DNA from: Mucilaginibacter pedocola
GTDB lineage: Bacteria > Bacteroidota > Bacteroidia > Sphingobacteriales > Sphingobacteriaceae
Assembly: GCF_002013915.1 (NCBI RefSeq)
Contig: NZ_MBTF01000012.1
Span: 1-64,000 of the forward strand
Direction of reading: 5' to 3'
Length of the DNA stretch: 64,000 nt
A program made the translations under genes and the position numbers. Of the stretch, positions 37,824 through 47,600 are shown one piece after another (position 1 is the first letter of the stretch; each line of letters begins with the position of its first letter). The notes under the pieces are model-generated. The model did not search any database, had not been told where the DNA came from, and saw only the letters and a list, made by a program, of their open reading frames with translations.

Positions 37824-38108
37824 TCAAAAAAATAGCAAAACCTCGGCAAGTATCTCGATGCAAGTGAAAACGAACTCGGCCTTACCTCCATTATTTGCCT
37901 TTTTAACCGGAGCTTTTTTCTTGCACCGAAAAGTTAGCTGCTTTTTTGAAAAGCTATCCGTTATAAAAGCTGCATTGGTTTCATCAAGCCCATGAGAGAT
38001 CAATGCAGCTTTTATTTTGTCGGCAGTCCAGCCCTGCTCATGCAAGTATTTGGCATAGCGAACCATTTGGCTGGTAAAGTCTTCGTTTTGATGGTCAGTT
38101 GATTCCAT
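37824..38108 (-). CDS. Small hypothetical protein A (tandem paralogue)
   Basis: 94 aa. Residues about 14-54 form a three-helix-like domain (YAKYLHEQGWT, IKAALISHGLDETNAAFI, DSF) shared with the next gene: 27 of 41 aligned positions are identical by my count. A Lys-rich stretch and a hydrophobic end (FVFTCIEILAEVLLFF) follow. The conserved QGWT-x5-IKAALI-x2-GLDE core recalls UBA-like or RecX-like helical repeats, but no family is named with confidence. It sits 8 nt behind its paralogue. Its coding sequence contains a perfect 15-bp inverted repeat (37963-37977 and 38001-38015). Confidence 0.72.
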   Translation of the reverse strand: MESTDHQNEDFTSQMVRYAKYLHEQGWTADKIKAALISHGLDETNAAFITDSFSKKQLTFRCKKKAPVKKANNGGKAEFVFTCIEILAEVLLFF

Positions 38109-38116
38109 GTTAAGGG

Positions 38117-38362
38117 TTATTTGCCTGCTGCCAAACCAAGCAAACCTAAAATGGTCTTTACGATGGTGCCGGCATTATCCAACCTTTCTTTTTTAGCTCT
38201 TTCGAAACCATCTACAATACAAGCCGCGTTGGTTTCATCAAGCCCGCGGGTAATTAATGCAGCTTTGATCTGTTCGCTGGTCCAACCTTGCTTATGTAAG
38301 TAACCTGCGTAACCGGCCATTTCGTTGATGAATGCTTCTTGTTGAAGATTTGGTTCTTGCAT
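38117..38362 (-). CDS. Small hypothetical protein B (tandem paralogue)
   Basis: 81 aa with the same domain as its neighbour (YAGYLHKQGWT, IKAALITRGLDETNAACI, DGF, about 15-55) and a short hydrophobic tail (IVKTILGLLGLAAGK) that could be a membrane-seeking helix. The two genes are 8 nt apart in the same orientation and clearly arose by tandem duplication. The upstream gap contains a possible weak -7 box (TATATTTA) next to the terminator of the PUL3 operon. Function unknown. Confidence 0.72.
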   Translation of the reverse strand: MQEPNLQQEAFINEMAGYAGYLHKQGWTSEQIKAALITRGLDETNAACIVDGFERAKKERLDNAGTIVKTILGLLGLAAGK

Positions 38363-38399
38363 ATAGATAAGGACTTACACGGTTTATTATTGTTACCGT

Positions 38400-38446
38400 A
38401 AATATAAAAAAATAAGCCGGCATGCGCCTGGCGGCGCATCCGGCTT
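38400..38446 (-). terminator. Terminator at the end of the PUL3 operon
   Basis: Minus strand: AAGCCGG and ATGCGCC arms pair with GGCGCAT and CCGGCTT (14 bp with one bulged base, loop of 4; 38446-38414), followed by the T-rich run ATTTTTTTATATT. It lies about 70 nt past the thioredoxin-like gene, so it would end the susC-to-thioredoxin transcript. Confidence 0.85.
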
Positions 38447-38516
38447 GCTTAAACCAACATATAAGAACGAAGAGAAGCTTGTGTTAAGGGGGCCACATTT
38501 GCTTCCCTTCTTATTA

Positions 38517-39020
38517 TCAATTTTTCTGCACCATGTCGGCCACCTCCCGTGCCATCGCCACAGCCTCGCCGCCAAAGGTTTTCACCAGCTTTCCCCCTGC
38601 GTACATAGCTGCGAACGGAAAGCGCTGCACATTAAAGGCCCGCTGCAAAACGTAAGTACTGCCTTCGGTACCCACAGTGATGTTTGGGTATTTCTTCAGC
38701 CCGTATTTTTCACGGAAGGCGATAACCGGCGGCAATGCCGTATTGGTTACCATTATCACTCGATATTTCTTCAGCCTATCCGCCTGCTTTACCAGGGCTT
38801 GGGTAAACTGTTGGCAATCCTCACAGTCGGGCGAGAAATAAATAAACAGCACTCTGCCCTTTGGCTTCAGGTCCTGCCCCGAGTAATAGGTAGCATCGGG
38901 CAGACCTATGCGGAAAGCCGGCCATGGCGCTTTGCTCTTTTGTGCATTTGCCATCAATACGGGCAATTGCAGCAGAAGCATCATCAACAATATCCTCGCG
39001 TACTTTTTCATCCGTATCAT
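38517..39020 (-). CDS. Secreted thioredoxin-like protein
   Basis: 167 aa with a signal peptide (KKYARILLMMLLLQLPVLMANAQ) and a thioredoxin fold: LFIYFSPDCEDCQQFTQAL (about 58-76) holds the CxxC pair as CEDC, and a cis-Pro region is seen in RFPFAAMYAGGKLVKTFGG (about 133-151). It is likely a periplasmic or membrane-facing disulfide reductase or a redox-inactive relative; CEDC is not one of the common dithiol motifs. Its ATG at 39020 overlaps the stop of the ROK kinase gene in TGATG, so the two are translationally coupled and it is the last gene of PUL3. Why a thioredoxin-like protein ends a fructan-type operon is unclear. Confidence 0.84.
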   Translation of the reverse strand: MIRMKKYARILLMMLLLQLPVLMANAQKSKAPWPAFRIGLPDATYYSGQDLKPKGRVLFIYFSPDCEDCQQFTQALVKQADRLKKYRVIMVTNTALPPVIAFREKYGLKKYPNITVGTEGSTYVLQRAFNVQRFPFAAMYAGGKLVKTFGGEAVAMAREVADMVQKN

Positions 39021-39982
39021 CAGTTACTCAAAATAGCCAGCGATAAGGCGGCCATATCGCCCACATTTTCGGATAATCCCGCAGGTACTATCTTGCAAGC
39101 CTCAACCGATTCAAAGTAGGCCTCCTTCTCTATAACTTCCATCATGGCAGGGCGCAACAAACTCTCGGCGCGGCCGAAAATACTACCCAGTACGATGAGC
39201 TCGGGGTTCAGGATATCGATGAACAAGGCCAACGCCTTACCCAGGTAGTGCCCGCAAATACGGTATACTTCAATGGCAGTTTCGTCGCCGGCATGGGCGG
39301 CCTCAGCTATTGATTTTGCGGTGACGCCCGTTAACTCGCTGATATGTTTGCAATAGCCAGTTGTTTTACCAACCTGCAACATTTCGCGCGCCTTGAACTG
39401 CCCTATCTGCGCAATGCCGCCGCCACTACAGAACCCCTCGAACGAGCCGGCCTTACCAAACCCCACAGGCCCCAACTCGGCCAGGCGGATGTGGCCAACC
39501 TCGCCCGCAAGGTCGGATATACCGGAGTATAGTTGCCCATTCAATATTAGCCCGGCTCCCATGCCCGTACCAAAAGTGAAGAACATCAGGTTATCGTAGC
39601 CCCTGCCCGCGCCGTATTTCCATTCGGCAACGGCACAGGCATTGGCATCGTTTTGTAACAACACCGGGCGGCCAAAGCGTTCGGTGGACATTTTTACAAT
39701 GGGCACATTATCCCAGCCCAAAAGGTTCGGGGGCGACAATATCAGGCCGCGTTTGCTGCTCAGCGGGCCGCCACAGCTAATGCCTATGCCATGCAGCGAG
39801 GCAGCCGCTATGCCATATTGGGCCAGCAGGTTCTCTGCCGTGCTGAAGAGCTTTTCTATCATTTCGTAAACCGGCAGATCGGTCGGCATCGATTCTTTAC
39901 AAACCAGGCGGATGTTGTCAGCTGTTTGCTCACCTATAAGCACCGCGCATTTGGTACCGCCAATATCAAAACCTAATAGCAT
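39020..39982 (-). CDS. ROK-family sugar kinase (fructokinase/glucokinase-like)
   Basis: 320 aa, cytoplasmic. The phosphate-binding start GFDIGGTKCAVLIG (4-17), the sugar/catalytic segment LLQNDANACAVAEW with the base Asp, FGTGMGAGLI, and GEVGHIRL with the family His are all present. The usual ROK zinc signature C-x-C-G-x-x-G-C-x-E is not: here the region reads GPVGFGKAGSFEGFCSGGG with a single Cys. The kinase would phosphorylate the hexose brought in by the MFS porter after the GH32-like enzyme. It is followed by the coupled thioredoxin-like gene. Given its neighbours, fructose is the best guess. Confidence 0.88.
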   Translation of the reverse strand: MLLGFDIGGTKCAVLIGEQTADNIRLVCKESMPTDLPVYEMIEKLFSTAENLLAQYGIAAASLHGIGISCGGPLSSKRGLILSPPNLLGWDNVPIVKMSTERFGRPVLLQNDANACAVAEWKYGAGRGYDNLMFFTFGTGMGAGLILNGQLYSGISDLAGEVGHIRLAELGPVGFGKAGSFEGFCSGGGIAQIGQFKAREMLQVGKTTGYCKHISELTGVTAKSIAEAAHAGDETAIEVYRICGHYLGKALALFIDILNPELIVLGSIFGRAESLLRPAMMEVIEKEAYFESVEACKIVPAGLSENVGDMAALSLAILSN

Positions 39983-40027
39983 ATATAATTTTTATTAAAA
40001 AGGGAACTTATTAAACGGGACTGCGCA

Positions 40028-41503
40028 TTATTCGGCCAGCGGCGCAACTTTTATCGAACTGAACTTAACGGTGCCGTGCTTGGCATACAACCATACAGTG
40101 TTACCGTTATATTGGTAAGTACGGTTCACGATGGTACGGCGATGATTGATATCAGCATCCAAAATACCATCCTTCATTACAATATCAATGGTTATTGGTT
40201 TTTCCAAACCATTCACGCCGTTGATAGTAGTATTGCCCAGATTCACCGTTTTACTATTTGCCGATAAGTTGAGTTTGTAGCCGCCCGCGCCTTTTTCGTC
40301 GCCCTTAAGCAACAATCCAAATTCCTGATTAAGGCCCGTAGGCGTTACGGTTAAGGTAATGCGGCAATTCTCGGGCACATTGGTAATACGTGCGCTTGCC
40401 ACACCTGCGCCATCGGCAAGGGTAATGCTACCATCGGCAGCAAGTTTGGCTTTATACATCGCTTCGGGCTTTACGGCTTTCATGGCCCCTGTAACGGGTA
40501 TCATTTCTTTGGGGAATGATGTGTTTAAAGTACCATCCGGTTCCTGTGTCACTTCACGGAACAGCGAGTTGCCACCAAATATTTCGGGCTCGTTATCCTT
40601 GCTGTTCACGCGGTTAGGTACCCAAGCAGCGGCTATCCTTCGATCGTTTTTAAACTCAGCGGTCTTCACCACGTTCGACCATGATTCATCCAGCGCCTGG
40701 TAGCGTGGCTCTTCCCACGGGCCGTAAGGCTTCCTTGATTTTACGTACGAGGTATTGCTATCATCGCTGTAAACCAAATAATACCAGCCCTTCCAAAAGA
40801 AATAGTCGGGGCACTCGGGAGATGATTTTTGCCCGGTTAGTATCGGGTCGTGTAGGGTCCAGGTCTTCAGGTCTTTTGATGAGAGGTGCACCAAACAGCC
40901 GTTAAAACGCTTCATCACCGGCTCTTCCTGGTCGCTTGATACAAATAAGTGGAACTCACCTTTATCATCTACAAATACTTTAGGGTCGCGAAAATTGCGC
41001 TTGCTATAGCCCGGTGCAGAGGTGTAGAACGGGTTGGGTTTTTGTTTATCGAAATGGATACCATCGTCGCTAATGGCATAGCTTAGCTGCTCGTTTACCT
41101 TGCCTTCAGCATTTATCAACCGGGTAGCATAAAAAGCATAATACTTGCCTTTGTAAAAAGCTACCGAACCGGTGCAGATAGATTTCTCCCAGCTTTCGTC
41201 GATACCCAATACTACAGGATATTGCTTCCATGTCTTCAGGTCGGATGAGGTGCTTAGCGCCCATTGGTGGCCGCCCAGCCCGTTAAGGCTGGCATGGTGT
41301 GCCGAATCGAGCAACCAGTAATAGTAATAAGTGCCGTTGCGCGAGAATGGGATACAATCCCCAACAAAAAGATTGCCTTTGGGCTTAAAGTACTGCATCG
41401 ATGTTGTCGACTGGATGCTCGGGTCGTATTTAACGCCCAGTTTTTGAGCCTGTAGCCCGTAAGCACCGGTAAACAACAGTAGGAATAGGATGAGTTTTTT
41501 CAT
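40028..41503 (-). CDS. Secreted GH32-like glycoside hydrolase (beta-fructosidase-like)
   Basis: 491 aa from the ATG at 41503, which opens a signal peptide (MKKLILFLLLFTGAYGLQAQ). A five-bladed propeller domain (about 35-330) has the candidate nucleophile Asp in FVGDCIPF, then GGHQWALSTSSDLKTW, the transition-state Asp in NFRDPKVF, and the acid/base Glu in SPECPDYF. The RDP and ECP motifs are those of GH32. The classical WMNDPNG start is absent, as in divergent GH32 branches. A C-terminal beta-sandwich (about 360-491) ends with KFSSIKVAPL. Retaining hydrolysis of fructosides (sucrose, inulin, levan pieces) is inferred. It lies between the sugar porter and the kinase. Confidence 0.82.
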   Translation of the reverse strand: MKKLILFLLLFTGAYGLQAQKLGVKYDPSIQSTTSMQYFKPKGNLFVGDCIPFSRNGTYYYYWLLDSAHHASLNGLGGHQWALSTSSDLKTWKQYPVVLGIDESWEKSICTGSVAFYKGKYYAFYATRLINAEGKVNEQLSYAISDDGIHFDKQKPNPFYTSAPGYSKRNFRDPKVFVDDKGEFHLFVSSDQEEPVMKRFNGCLVHLSSKDLKTWTLHDPILTGQKSSPECPDYFFWKGWYYLVYSDDSNTSYVKSRKPYGPWEEPRYQALDESWSNVVKTAEFKNDRRIAAAWVPNRVNSKDNEPEIFGGNSLFREVTQEPDGTLNTSFPKEMIPVTGAMKAVKPEAMYKAKLAADGSITLADGAGVASARITNVPENCRITLTVTPTGLNQEFGLLLKGDEKGAGGYKLNLSANSKTVNLGNTTINGVNGLEKPITIDIVMKDGILDADINHRRTIVNRTYQYNGNTVWLYAKHGTVKFSSIKVAPLAE

Positions 41504-41528
41504 ATCAGTGTATAAGTAAATAAACAAA

Positions 41529-42902
41529 TTAAAGGTCCTTAGGGCTTTTGCCGGCTTGCCAATGGCTTTCGATATCTTCCAGCGAGCGGCCCTTGGTTTC
41601 AGGGATGTAATAGTAGCCCCATACTATGCCGACCAGGCATACCAGCCCGTACATCCAGAAAGTATAATCGATACCCAACGTATTCACCAACTTCAGGAAG
41701 GTAAAGGCAATAATGGCGTTAAAGCCCCAATGCGCCAGCGAGCCTATACTCATGCCCACGCCACGCACGTTAAGCGGAAATACTTCGGATATCAGCAGCC
41801 AGCCCAGCGGCGCCAAACTGATGGCGATAAATATGATAAAGCACACAATGCTTAGCACAGCAAATACCGCCAGGCTTGCGCCCAATTGCTCTTTAAAATG
41901 GAAACAGGCACCCAGCATGGCCAACGATGGCACCATGCCGCAAATACCAATCATATAAAGCCTGCGGCGGCCTACCCTATCCAGCAACAGTACCGATACA
42001 AAACAGACCAGCACGTTTACTGCGCCAATAATAATGGCCGGTAAAATAGAACCCGTATTGCTTACGATACCCGCCATTTTGAAAATGATGGGCGAATAAT
42101 AAATGATGGTATTTACCCCCGAGAATTGCTGGAAGAAAAATATACCAATGGTAATGATGAGCGGCGCACGCAGCCATGGCTTAAAAACTTCGGTCCACTT
42201 GGTGTTGTTGCTGATTTCTGCCTTCAGGTCTTTCTCCAGCCCGGCGAGGGTTTGCTCAACTATATCAGCATCTTCTACCTTGCGCAATATGGCGGCGCCT
42301 TCGTCCCAGCGGCCCTTGCTGATGAGCCAGCGCGGGGTTTCGGGTAAAAAGAACATCCCCACCAGAAGCACAACTGCCGGGGCAAAGCCTACCAAAAACA
42401 TCCATCGCCACGACTCGGGGTTGGCATCATCAGACAGCCAATAGTCCGCCGCGTAGGATACTAAGATACCTATAGTGATCATCAGTTGGTTAAGCGTAAC
42501 CATGCCTCCCCTTGCCCGTGTGGGCGAAATTTCGGAGATATACATAGGCACCACATAACTTGTGATGCCTATGGCTATACCTATAATGATGCGCATTACA
42601 ATTAGCACAGCTACGTTGGGTGCGTAAGCACAGCCAAAAGCCCCCACGGTAAATATCACCGCGTTTACGATGATCATGCGTTTACGGCCAATAGCGTCCG
42701 ACAGCTTCCCGCTGGTTACGGCACCCAGTACCGCGCCAATAAGCACGGTGGTGGTCACCAGTTCGATGTCGGCATCCGAGAGTTGCCAGTACTGTTTAAG
42801 AAAGGGCAAAGCACCCGAAATTACGCCCGTATCGAAACCGAATAGCAGGCCGCCCGTAGCAGCGATAATTGCAATGAGCAATACATTAGTTTTCAACTTC
42901 AT
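41529..42902 (-). CDS. MFS sugar porter (XylE/GLUT-like)
   Basis: 457 aa with 12 predicted membrane helices. Sugar-porter signatures are GGLLFGFDTGVISGAL (17-32), GRKRM after helix 2, RARGGMVTLNQLMITIGIL (about 128-146), PETPRWLISKGR (about 186-197), QQFSGVNTIIYYSP (about 262-275) and PETKGRSLEDIE near the end. It is a proton-coupled or facilitated inner-membrane importer of a monosaccharide. It is encoded 10 nt behind susD and 25 nt before the GH32-like gene, so it likely carries the hexose released in the periplasm; fructose or glucose is expected. Confidence 0.94.
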   Translation of the reverse strand: MKLKTNVLLIAIIAATGGLLFGFDTGVISGALPFLKQYWQLSDADIELVTTTVLIGAVLGAVTSGKLSDAIGRKRMIIVNAVIFTVGAFGCAYAPNVAVLIVMRIIIGIAIGITSYVVPMYISEISPTRARGGMVTLNQLMITIGILVSYAADYWLSDDANPESWRWMFLVGFAPAVVLLVGMFFLPETPRWLISKGRWDEGAAILRKVEDADIVEQTLAGLEKDLKAEISNNTKWTEVFKPWLRAPLIITIGIFFFQQFSGVNTIIYYSPIIFKMAGIVSNTGSILPAIIIGAVNVLVCFVSVLLLDRVGRRRLYMIGICGMVPSLAMLGACFHFKEQLGASLAVFAVLSIVCFIIFIAISLAPLGWLLISEVFPLNVRGVGMSIGSLAHWGFNAIIAFTFLKLVNTLGIDYTFWMYGLVCLVGIVWGYYYIPETKGRSLEDIESHWQAGKSPKDL

Positions 42903-42912
42903 TATTTAAGTT

Positions 42913-44628
42913 TTAGTAACCGGGGTTTTGTTTATACAGCCCCTTGCTGAAATTTATCTGGTTGGTTGGAATTGGCATATACTCATCGCGCCCCTTCTGA
43001 AACTTAGCTGTTTTTAAGTGCGCGCGTTTTGTACTTTCTGATGCAAAATAGCTATTCATATAAGTATCGGCAATACCCCAGCGCACCAGGTCGAAAAGGC
43101 GGTTACCCTCCATAGCAAACTCCAGGCGGCGCTCTTTGCGCAGTGCCTCGCGGGCATAAGCCTGTGTCCAGGTGCAGTTTACGCCGGGTTGGTAGGTTAC
43201 CACGTTGTAGCTGGTGGCAAAGGTACCATCGGTTTTCTTCAGCATAGCGGTGCTGTTTGCTGCACGCTGGCGCACCTGGTTGATGATAGGCAATGCCTCG
43301 TTCTCGCGGCCAAGCTCGATAAGGGCTTCGGCTTTCCAAAGGATAACGTCTGCATAACGGATCAGCTCCCAGTTTTTAGAGCTCGACATAAATGGCGGAA
43401 TGCGCTGAAACGAGCCATCGTTGTAAGCCGCCAGATCCTTCATGCTGGTAAAATAACCGTAAATAGCGGGTGCACGTGCCCAGGAATTTTGGTATACAAA
43501 GGCAGGCACATATTTAAAAGGGTGGCCGGGGATGCCCACTGTGTGATCCAAGCGCGGGTCGAAGGTAGTGGTCAGGAAGTCGGCGCCCGAAAGTGCATCG
43601 GTAGCGTTGTAGCCGGTGAACATGGGTAAGCCAGTGGCGGTGGTTTTAAAGTTGTTCACTAAGTCCTGGCTGGGGATGTGTTGCCAGCAGCAGCCGTATT
43701 CCACGTTCATGGGGTACGATAACGAGTGGCCAAGGTCTATCCTACCGAAGGTAGTACCATCATTACGCGAGTATTGGATAGCAAATACCGATTCGGGGCC
43801 GTTCTCGTAAGCGGCCATAAAGTTTTGGCCAAAATCTGCGGCAAGGTTGTATTTACCCGAGCTGATCACGGCATCGCAAAGTGTGACTACTTCTTGCAGT
43901 TTAGCTGCATCGATAGAGGTAACGTTATGGTTATCATCCTGCTTGTATGCCTGGTATAATCTTACCTTGGCCAGCATAGCGTTAGCAGTACTTTTATTAG
44001 GCCTGCCAACATCACTTTGCGAGGCGGGCAGGTTAGCTATTGCAAATTGGAACTCGCCTGCTATTTTCTCCCAAAGCGCATCGCTGGTAAGGTCGGTGTT
44101 GGAGATTTTGATGTAATCGTCTTTAGATACGGTCTCGTCAAAATAAGGCACCTGGTTAAACAGGGTCTTCAGCATAAAGTAGTAATAGCCGCGCAGAAAA
44201 CGCATTTCGCCCTGGCGCGATGCCTTATTGGGATACGATGCCGCATCGATAGCATTAACGCGTACCAAAGCATCGTTCACGCGACCTATGCCGTTGTATA
44301 GTTGTGCCCACATCCTGTCGGTAATACCGTTGGTTGGGCGGTTGGTAATGTAGGTTTCGTAGTCGTTCCAGTCGCTGTTGTCGCCGGCACCATCGCCGCC
44401 TTTGTAAGCGTCGCCGCTGCGGAGGCTGCCCCAGGGCCAAAGGCTGTTAGAGGTGTGTATACTCTCGTTACCCAACGTAGCGTAGGCCGATATCACCATT
44501 TTTTCTACGTTCTCGGGCGAGTTCAAGTCGCTGCTTGATACTACCCCCTGCGGCGTTTCGTCGAGCGACTTTTTGCACGAGAAGCAAAAAGTAAGCAGTA
44601 CCGCCCAAAATAATATTTTCGTTTTCAT
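42913..44628 (-). CDS. SusD/RagB-family outer-membrane lipoprotein, PUL3
   Basis: 571 aa with a lipoprotein signal (MKTKILFWAVLLTFCFSC, Cys 18, then KKSLDETPQG). SusD marks are FLRGYYYFMLKTLFNQVPYF (about 144-163), ALWEKIAGEFQFAIANLP (about 183-200), YADVILWKAEALIELG (about 440-455) and the C-terminal RKERRLEFAMEGNRLFDLVRW block. It would capture oligosaccharide at the cell surface for the SusC encoded 18 nt upstream. It is followed by the MFS porter after 10 nt, all in one operon. Confidence 0.95.
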   Translation of the reverse strand: MKTKILFWAVLLTFCFSCKKSLDETPQGVVSSSDLNSPENVEKMVISAYATLGNESIHTSNSLWPWGSLRSGDAYKGGDGAGDNSDWNDYETYITNRPTNGITDRMWAQLYNGIGRVNDALVRVNAIDAASYPNKASRQGEMRFLRGYYYFMLKTLFNQVPYFDETVSKDDYIKISNTDLTSDALWEKIAGEFQFAIANLPASQSDVGRPNKSTANAMLAKVRLYQAYKQDDNHNVTSIDAAKLQEVVTLCDAVISSGKYNLAADFGQNFMAAYENGPESVFAIQYSRNDGTTFGRIDLGHSLSYPMNVEYGCCWQHIPSQDLVNNFKTTATGLPMFTGYNATDALSGADFLTTTFDPRLDHTVGIPGHPFKYVPAFVYQNSWARAPAIYGYFTSMKDLAAYNDGSFQRIPPFMSSSKNWELIRYADVILWKAEALIELGRENEALPIINQVRQRAANSTAMLKKTDGTFATSYNVVTYQPGVNCTWTQAYAREALRKERRLEFAMEGNRLFDLVRWGIADTYMNSYFASESTKRAHLKTAKFQKGRDEYMPIPTNQINFSKGLYKQNPGY

Positions 44629-44646
44629 ATACTTTAAGTTTACGGG

Positions 44647-47600
44647 TTAAAAGGAAAGGTCGAGGCCAAAGGTTACGATGGCAGGTATAGGGTAGCCGTT
44701 TCCGGGGTTTTCCGGGTCGGCAGCGGTATAGCCTTTGCTTTTAATGGTTAATAAATTAGAACCCTGGAAGAAAATGCGCGCGCTTTGTATGTTCAGGCGT
44801 TTAAGGGCATCTTTCAGGTTGTAGCCAATTTGCAGGTTACGCAGTTTAAGGTACGAGCCATTTTCGATGAAGTAAGTCGAAGTACGGTTTTCGTCGTTAG
44901 TGTTAACCAGCGTAAGTGCAGGGATGGTAGAGCCTGTATTTTGCGGGCTCCAGGCATCAAGCACGCGCTGCCCCCAGTTACCACCCGGCCATATCGAGGC
45001 AAAATCGGTATAGGTTTTATACGAATTGTATACCTGCAAGCCCTGCACACCCTGGAAGAAGGCAGCAAAATCCAATTTTTTCCAGCGCAGCGTAAAGTTC
45101 ATGCCGTACAAAAAGTCCGGGTTACCATTGCTGATGTAGGTGCGGTCGCGGTCGTTTATTACGTTATCACCGTTCAGGTCTTTAAAGCGTATGCGGCCCA
45201 AACCTTTACCCGGTTGCGCGGGCGAATTGGTTACCTGGTCGGCAGAGGTGAACAAGCCATCGGCCACGTAACCGAAGATAGAGTTGATAGAGCGGCCAAC
45301 AATGATCTGGTCGGTACCGTTACCGGCATAAGCGGTGTAAATTTCTGATGGCAGGTAAGTTACCTTATTTGTGTATTTGCTAAAGTTAGCGCTGATGCCG
45401 AAGCTGATATCATCGCCAATGCGGCCATCGTAGTTCACAATAGCGTCGATACCTTTATTCTGCATCGATGCACCGTTGAAGGTTTTGGTACCGCCCTCGC
45501 CAATAACGGCCAAATAGCCAGGAGTGATCAATATACCTGTTGTGTTTTTAATAAAGTAGTCTACACTACCGGTAATGGTTTGGTTGAATAAGCCGAAATC
45601 CACACCGAAGTTAGATTCTTTGGTCGATTCCCATTTCAGGTCGGGGTTTTCCTGCTGTATCTTCACAAAACCCGATGGCAGCGTACCTGTGTTGGCTCCG
45701 CTGATATCATAAGCCGTACCGCCTATACGGTCGTTATTGCTTAAGCCGTAAATGGCCGAATAGAGGCTGTAGGTAGCATAGTTGCCGGTCTCCTGGTTAC
45801 CTGCCTGTCCGTAGCTGTAGCGCAGTTTCAGGTCAGATATTAGCTTAGAGTCTTTCAGGAACGATTCCTGGCTCACTCTCCATCCTACCGAACCCGCCGG
45901 AAAATAACCATAACGGTTGTTGGCACCAAAGCGCGACGAACCATCGCGGCGTATAGTACCCGATATCAAGTACTTATTATCGTAAGCATAGTTCGCTTTG
46001 GCAAAGAACGATAGAAGCGAGTTGGCCGTACCGTTACCACCGTTGTTGATGTTGGTGGTACCGCGATCAAGGTAAGCATAGTCAAGGTTTTCCAGCGCGT
46101 AACCCTGCCTTGAAGCAAAGAAGTTTTGGTTGATAAAACGGATAGACTCGTGGCCCAAAACCGCATCTACGTGGTGCTTGCCGAAGTCCTTAGCGTAGTT
46201 GATGGTGTTTTGGAAGATGAGGTTACCATCGTAATTCTGGCTGTTCTGTACCAAATTTGATGGGTCGGTGAGGAAGCCCGATACATATGACTTGCGCAGG
46301 CTGCGTTGCCAGGTACCTGCATAGTCAACACCATAGCTCGATCTTACGTGCAAGCCGGGGATAACGATCAGGTCGGCATAGGCATTGGCTATGATACGGC
46401 CGAAATAGTTTTTGTTCTGTTTGTTATCCTCTATCAAACGCACGGGGTTATGCCTGTCGGTCATACCCGAAGCGGGGCCGCCCCAGCCACCATTCTCCGT
46501 ATGGATAGGCACAATAGGTTGCTGCACCAAGGCGGTAAACAAAACATCGCCGGTTGGGATGAGCACGTTGGTGGCGTAAGTACCATTAAAGTTCTCTCCT
46601 ATTTTTAAGCGGTTATTCAAAAAGTTGTACTCGGTGTTCAGTCGCATGGTTATCTTTTTAGCGCGCGACTCCCTTACTATACCTTTATTATCATAATAGC
46701 TTAACGAGAAATACGAGTTACCACGTTCGCCGCCATTGGTAAAGGCCAGGTTGTAGTTTTGCAGTAATGATGCCTGCGAAATTTCATCGTACCATTTGGT
46801 ATCGGCACTGCGCATGGTTTTGGCAGCATCAATAAACTCGGGCAGGTCTACACTGGTAAGCTGCGGATTATTAAAATCGCCATTCCAGGTGTATTTGTAT
46901 ATCTGGTTGTTATTCGGGTTAAATTTATCGTTTACCGCCGCACGCCAGTATGCCTCGCCACGCTGGTTGGTATTCAGCATTTTTTGTTTGGTGGTGTAAT
47001 ATTCTATTGATGTAGAGGCATTTACATCAATTTTGTGCACACCATTTTTGGCACGTTTAGTAGTTACGATGATAACACCATTGGCCGCACGCGAACCGTA
47101 GATAGTTGCGGAAGAAGCATCTTTCAGCACCTGGATAGATTCGATATCGTCCTGGTTTATCTCCTGCAGGCCGCGTTTGGTGGGTATACCATCAATAACA
47201 TACAGCGGATCGTTGTTACCCAGTGTATTGATACCCCTGATGCGCACGGTTGCACCACCGCCCGGGCTACCGTCGGAAGTAATATTTACACCCGGCACGC
47301 GTCCCTGCAAAGATTTAATGGGGTTACCCTGGCGCACGTTCTTGATATCCGTCATGTTCACCACGGCTACCGCGCCGGTCAGGTCGGCTTTCTTTTGGGT
47401 TTGATAACCGGTTACTACCACCTCATTCAGGTTACCGGCTTTGTAATCCATTACTACAGCAACGGGTTCGTTAGAGGCTGTTACCACGTAGCTGTAAGGT
47501 TCCATACCGATGTAGGAGAAAGTAACAGTAGCATTTAGGGCCGCCTGTATGCTGAATTTACCGTTAACATCGGTAGTAACAGTGTTTTGGCCCGACCGCA

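Noticed and set aside
38445..39119. A 224-codon frame opposite the thioredoxin and ROK genes
   Set aside because: Cys/His-rich antisense shadow of two well-supported genes.
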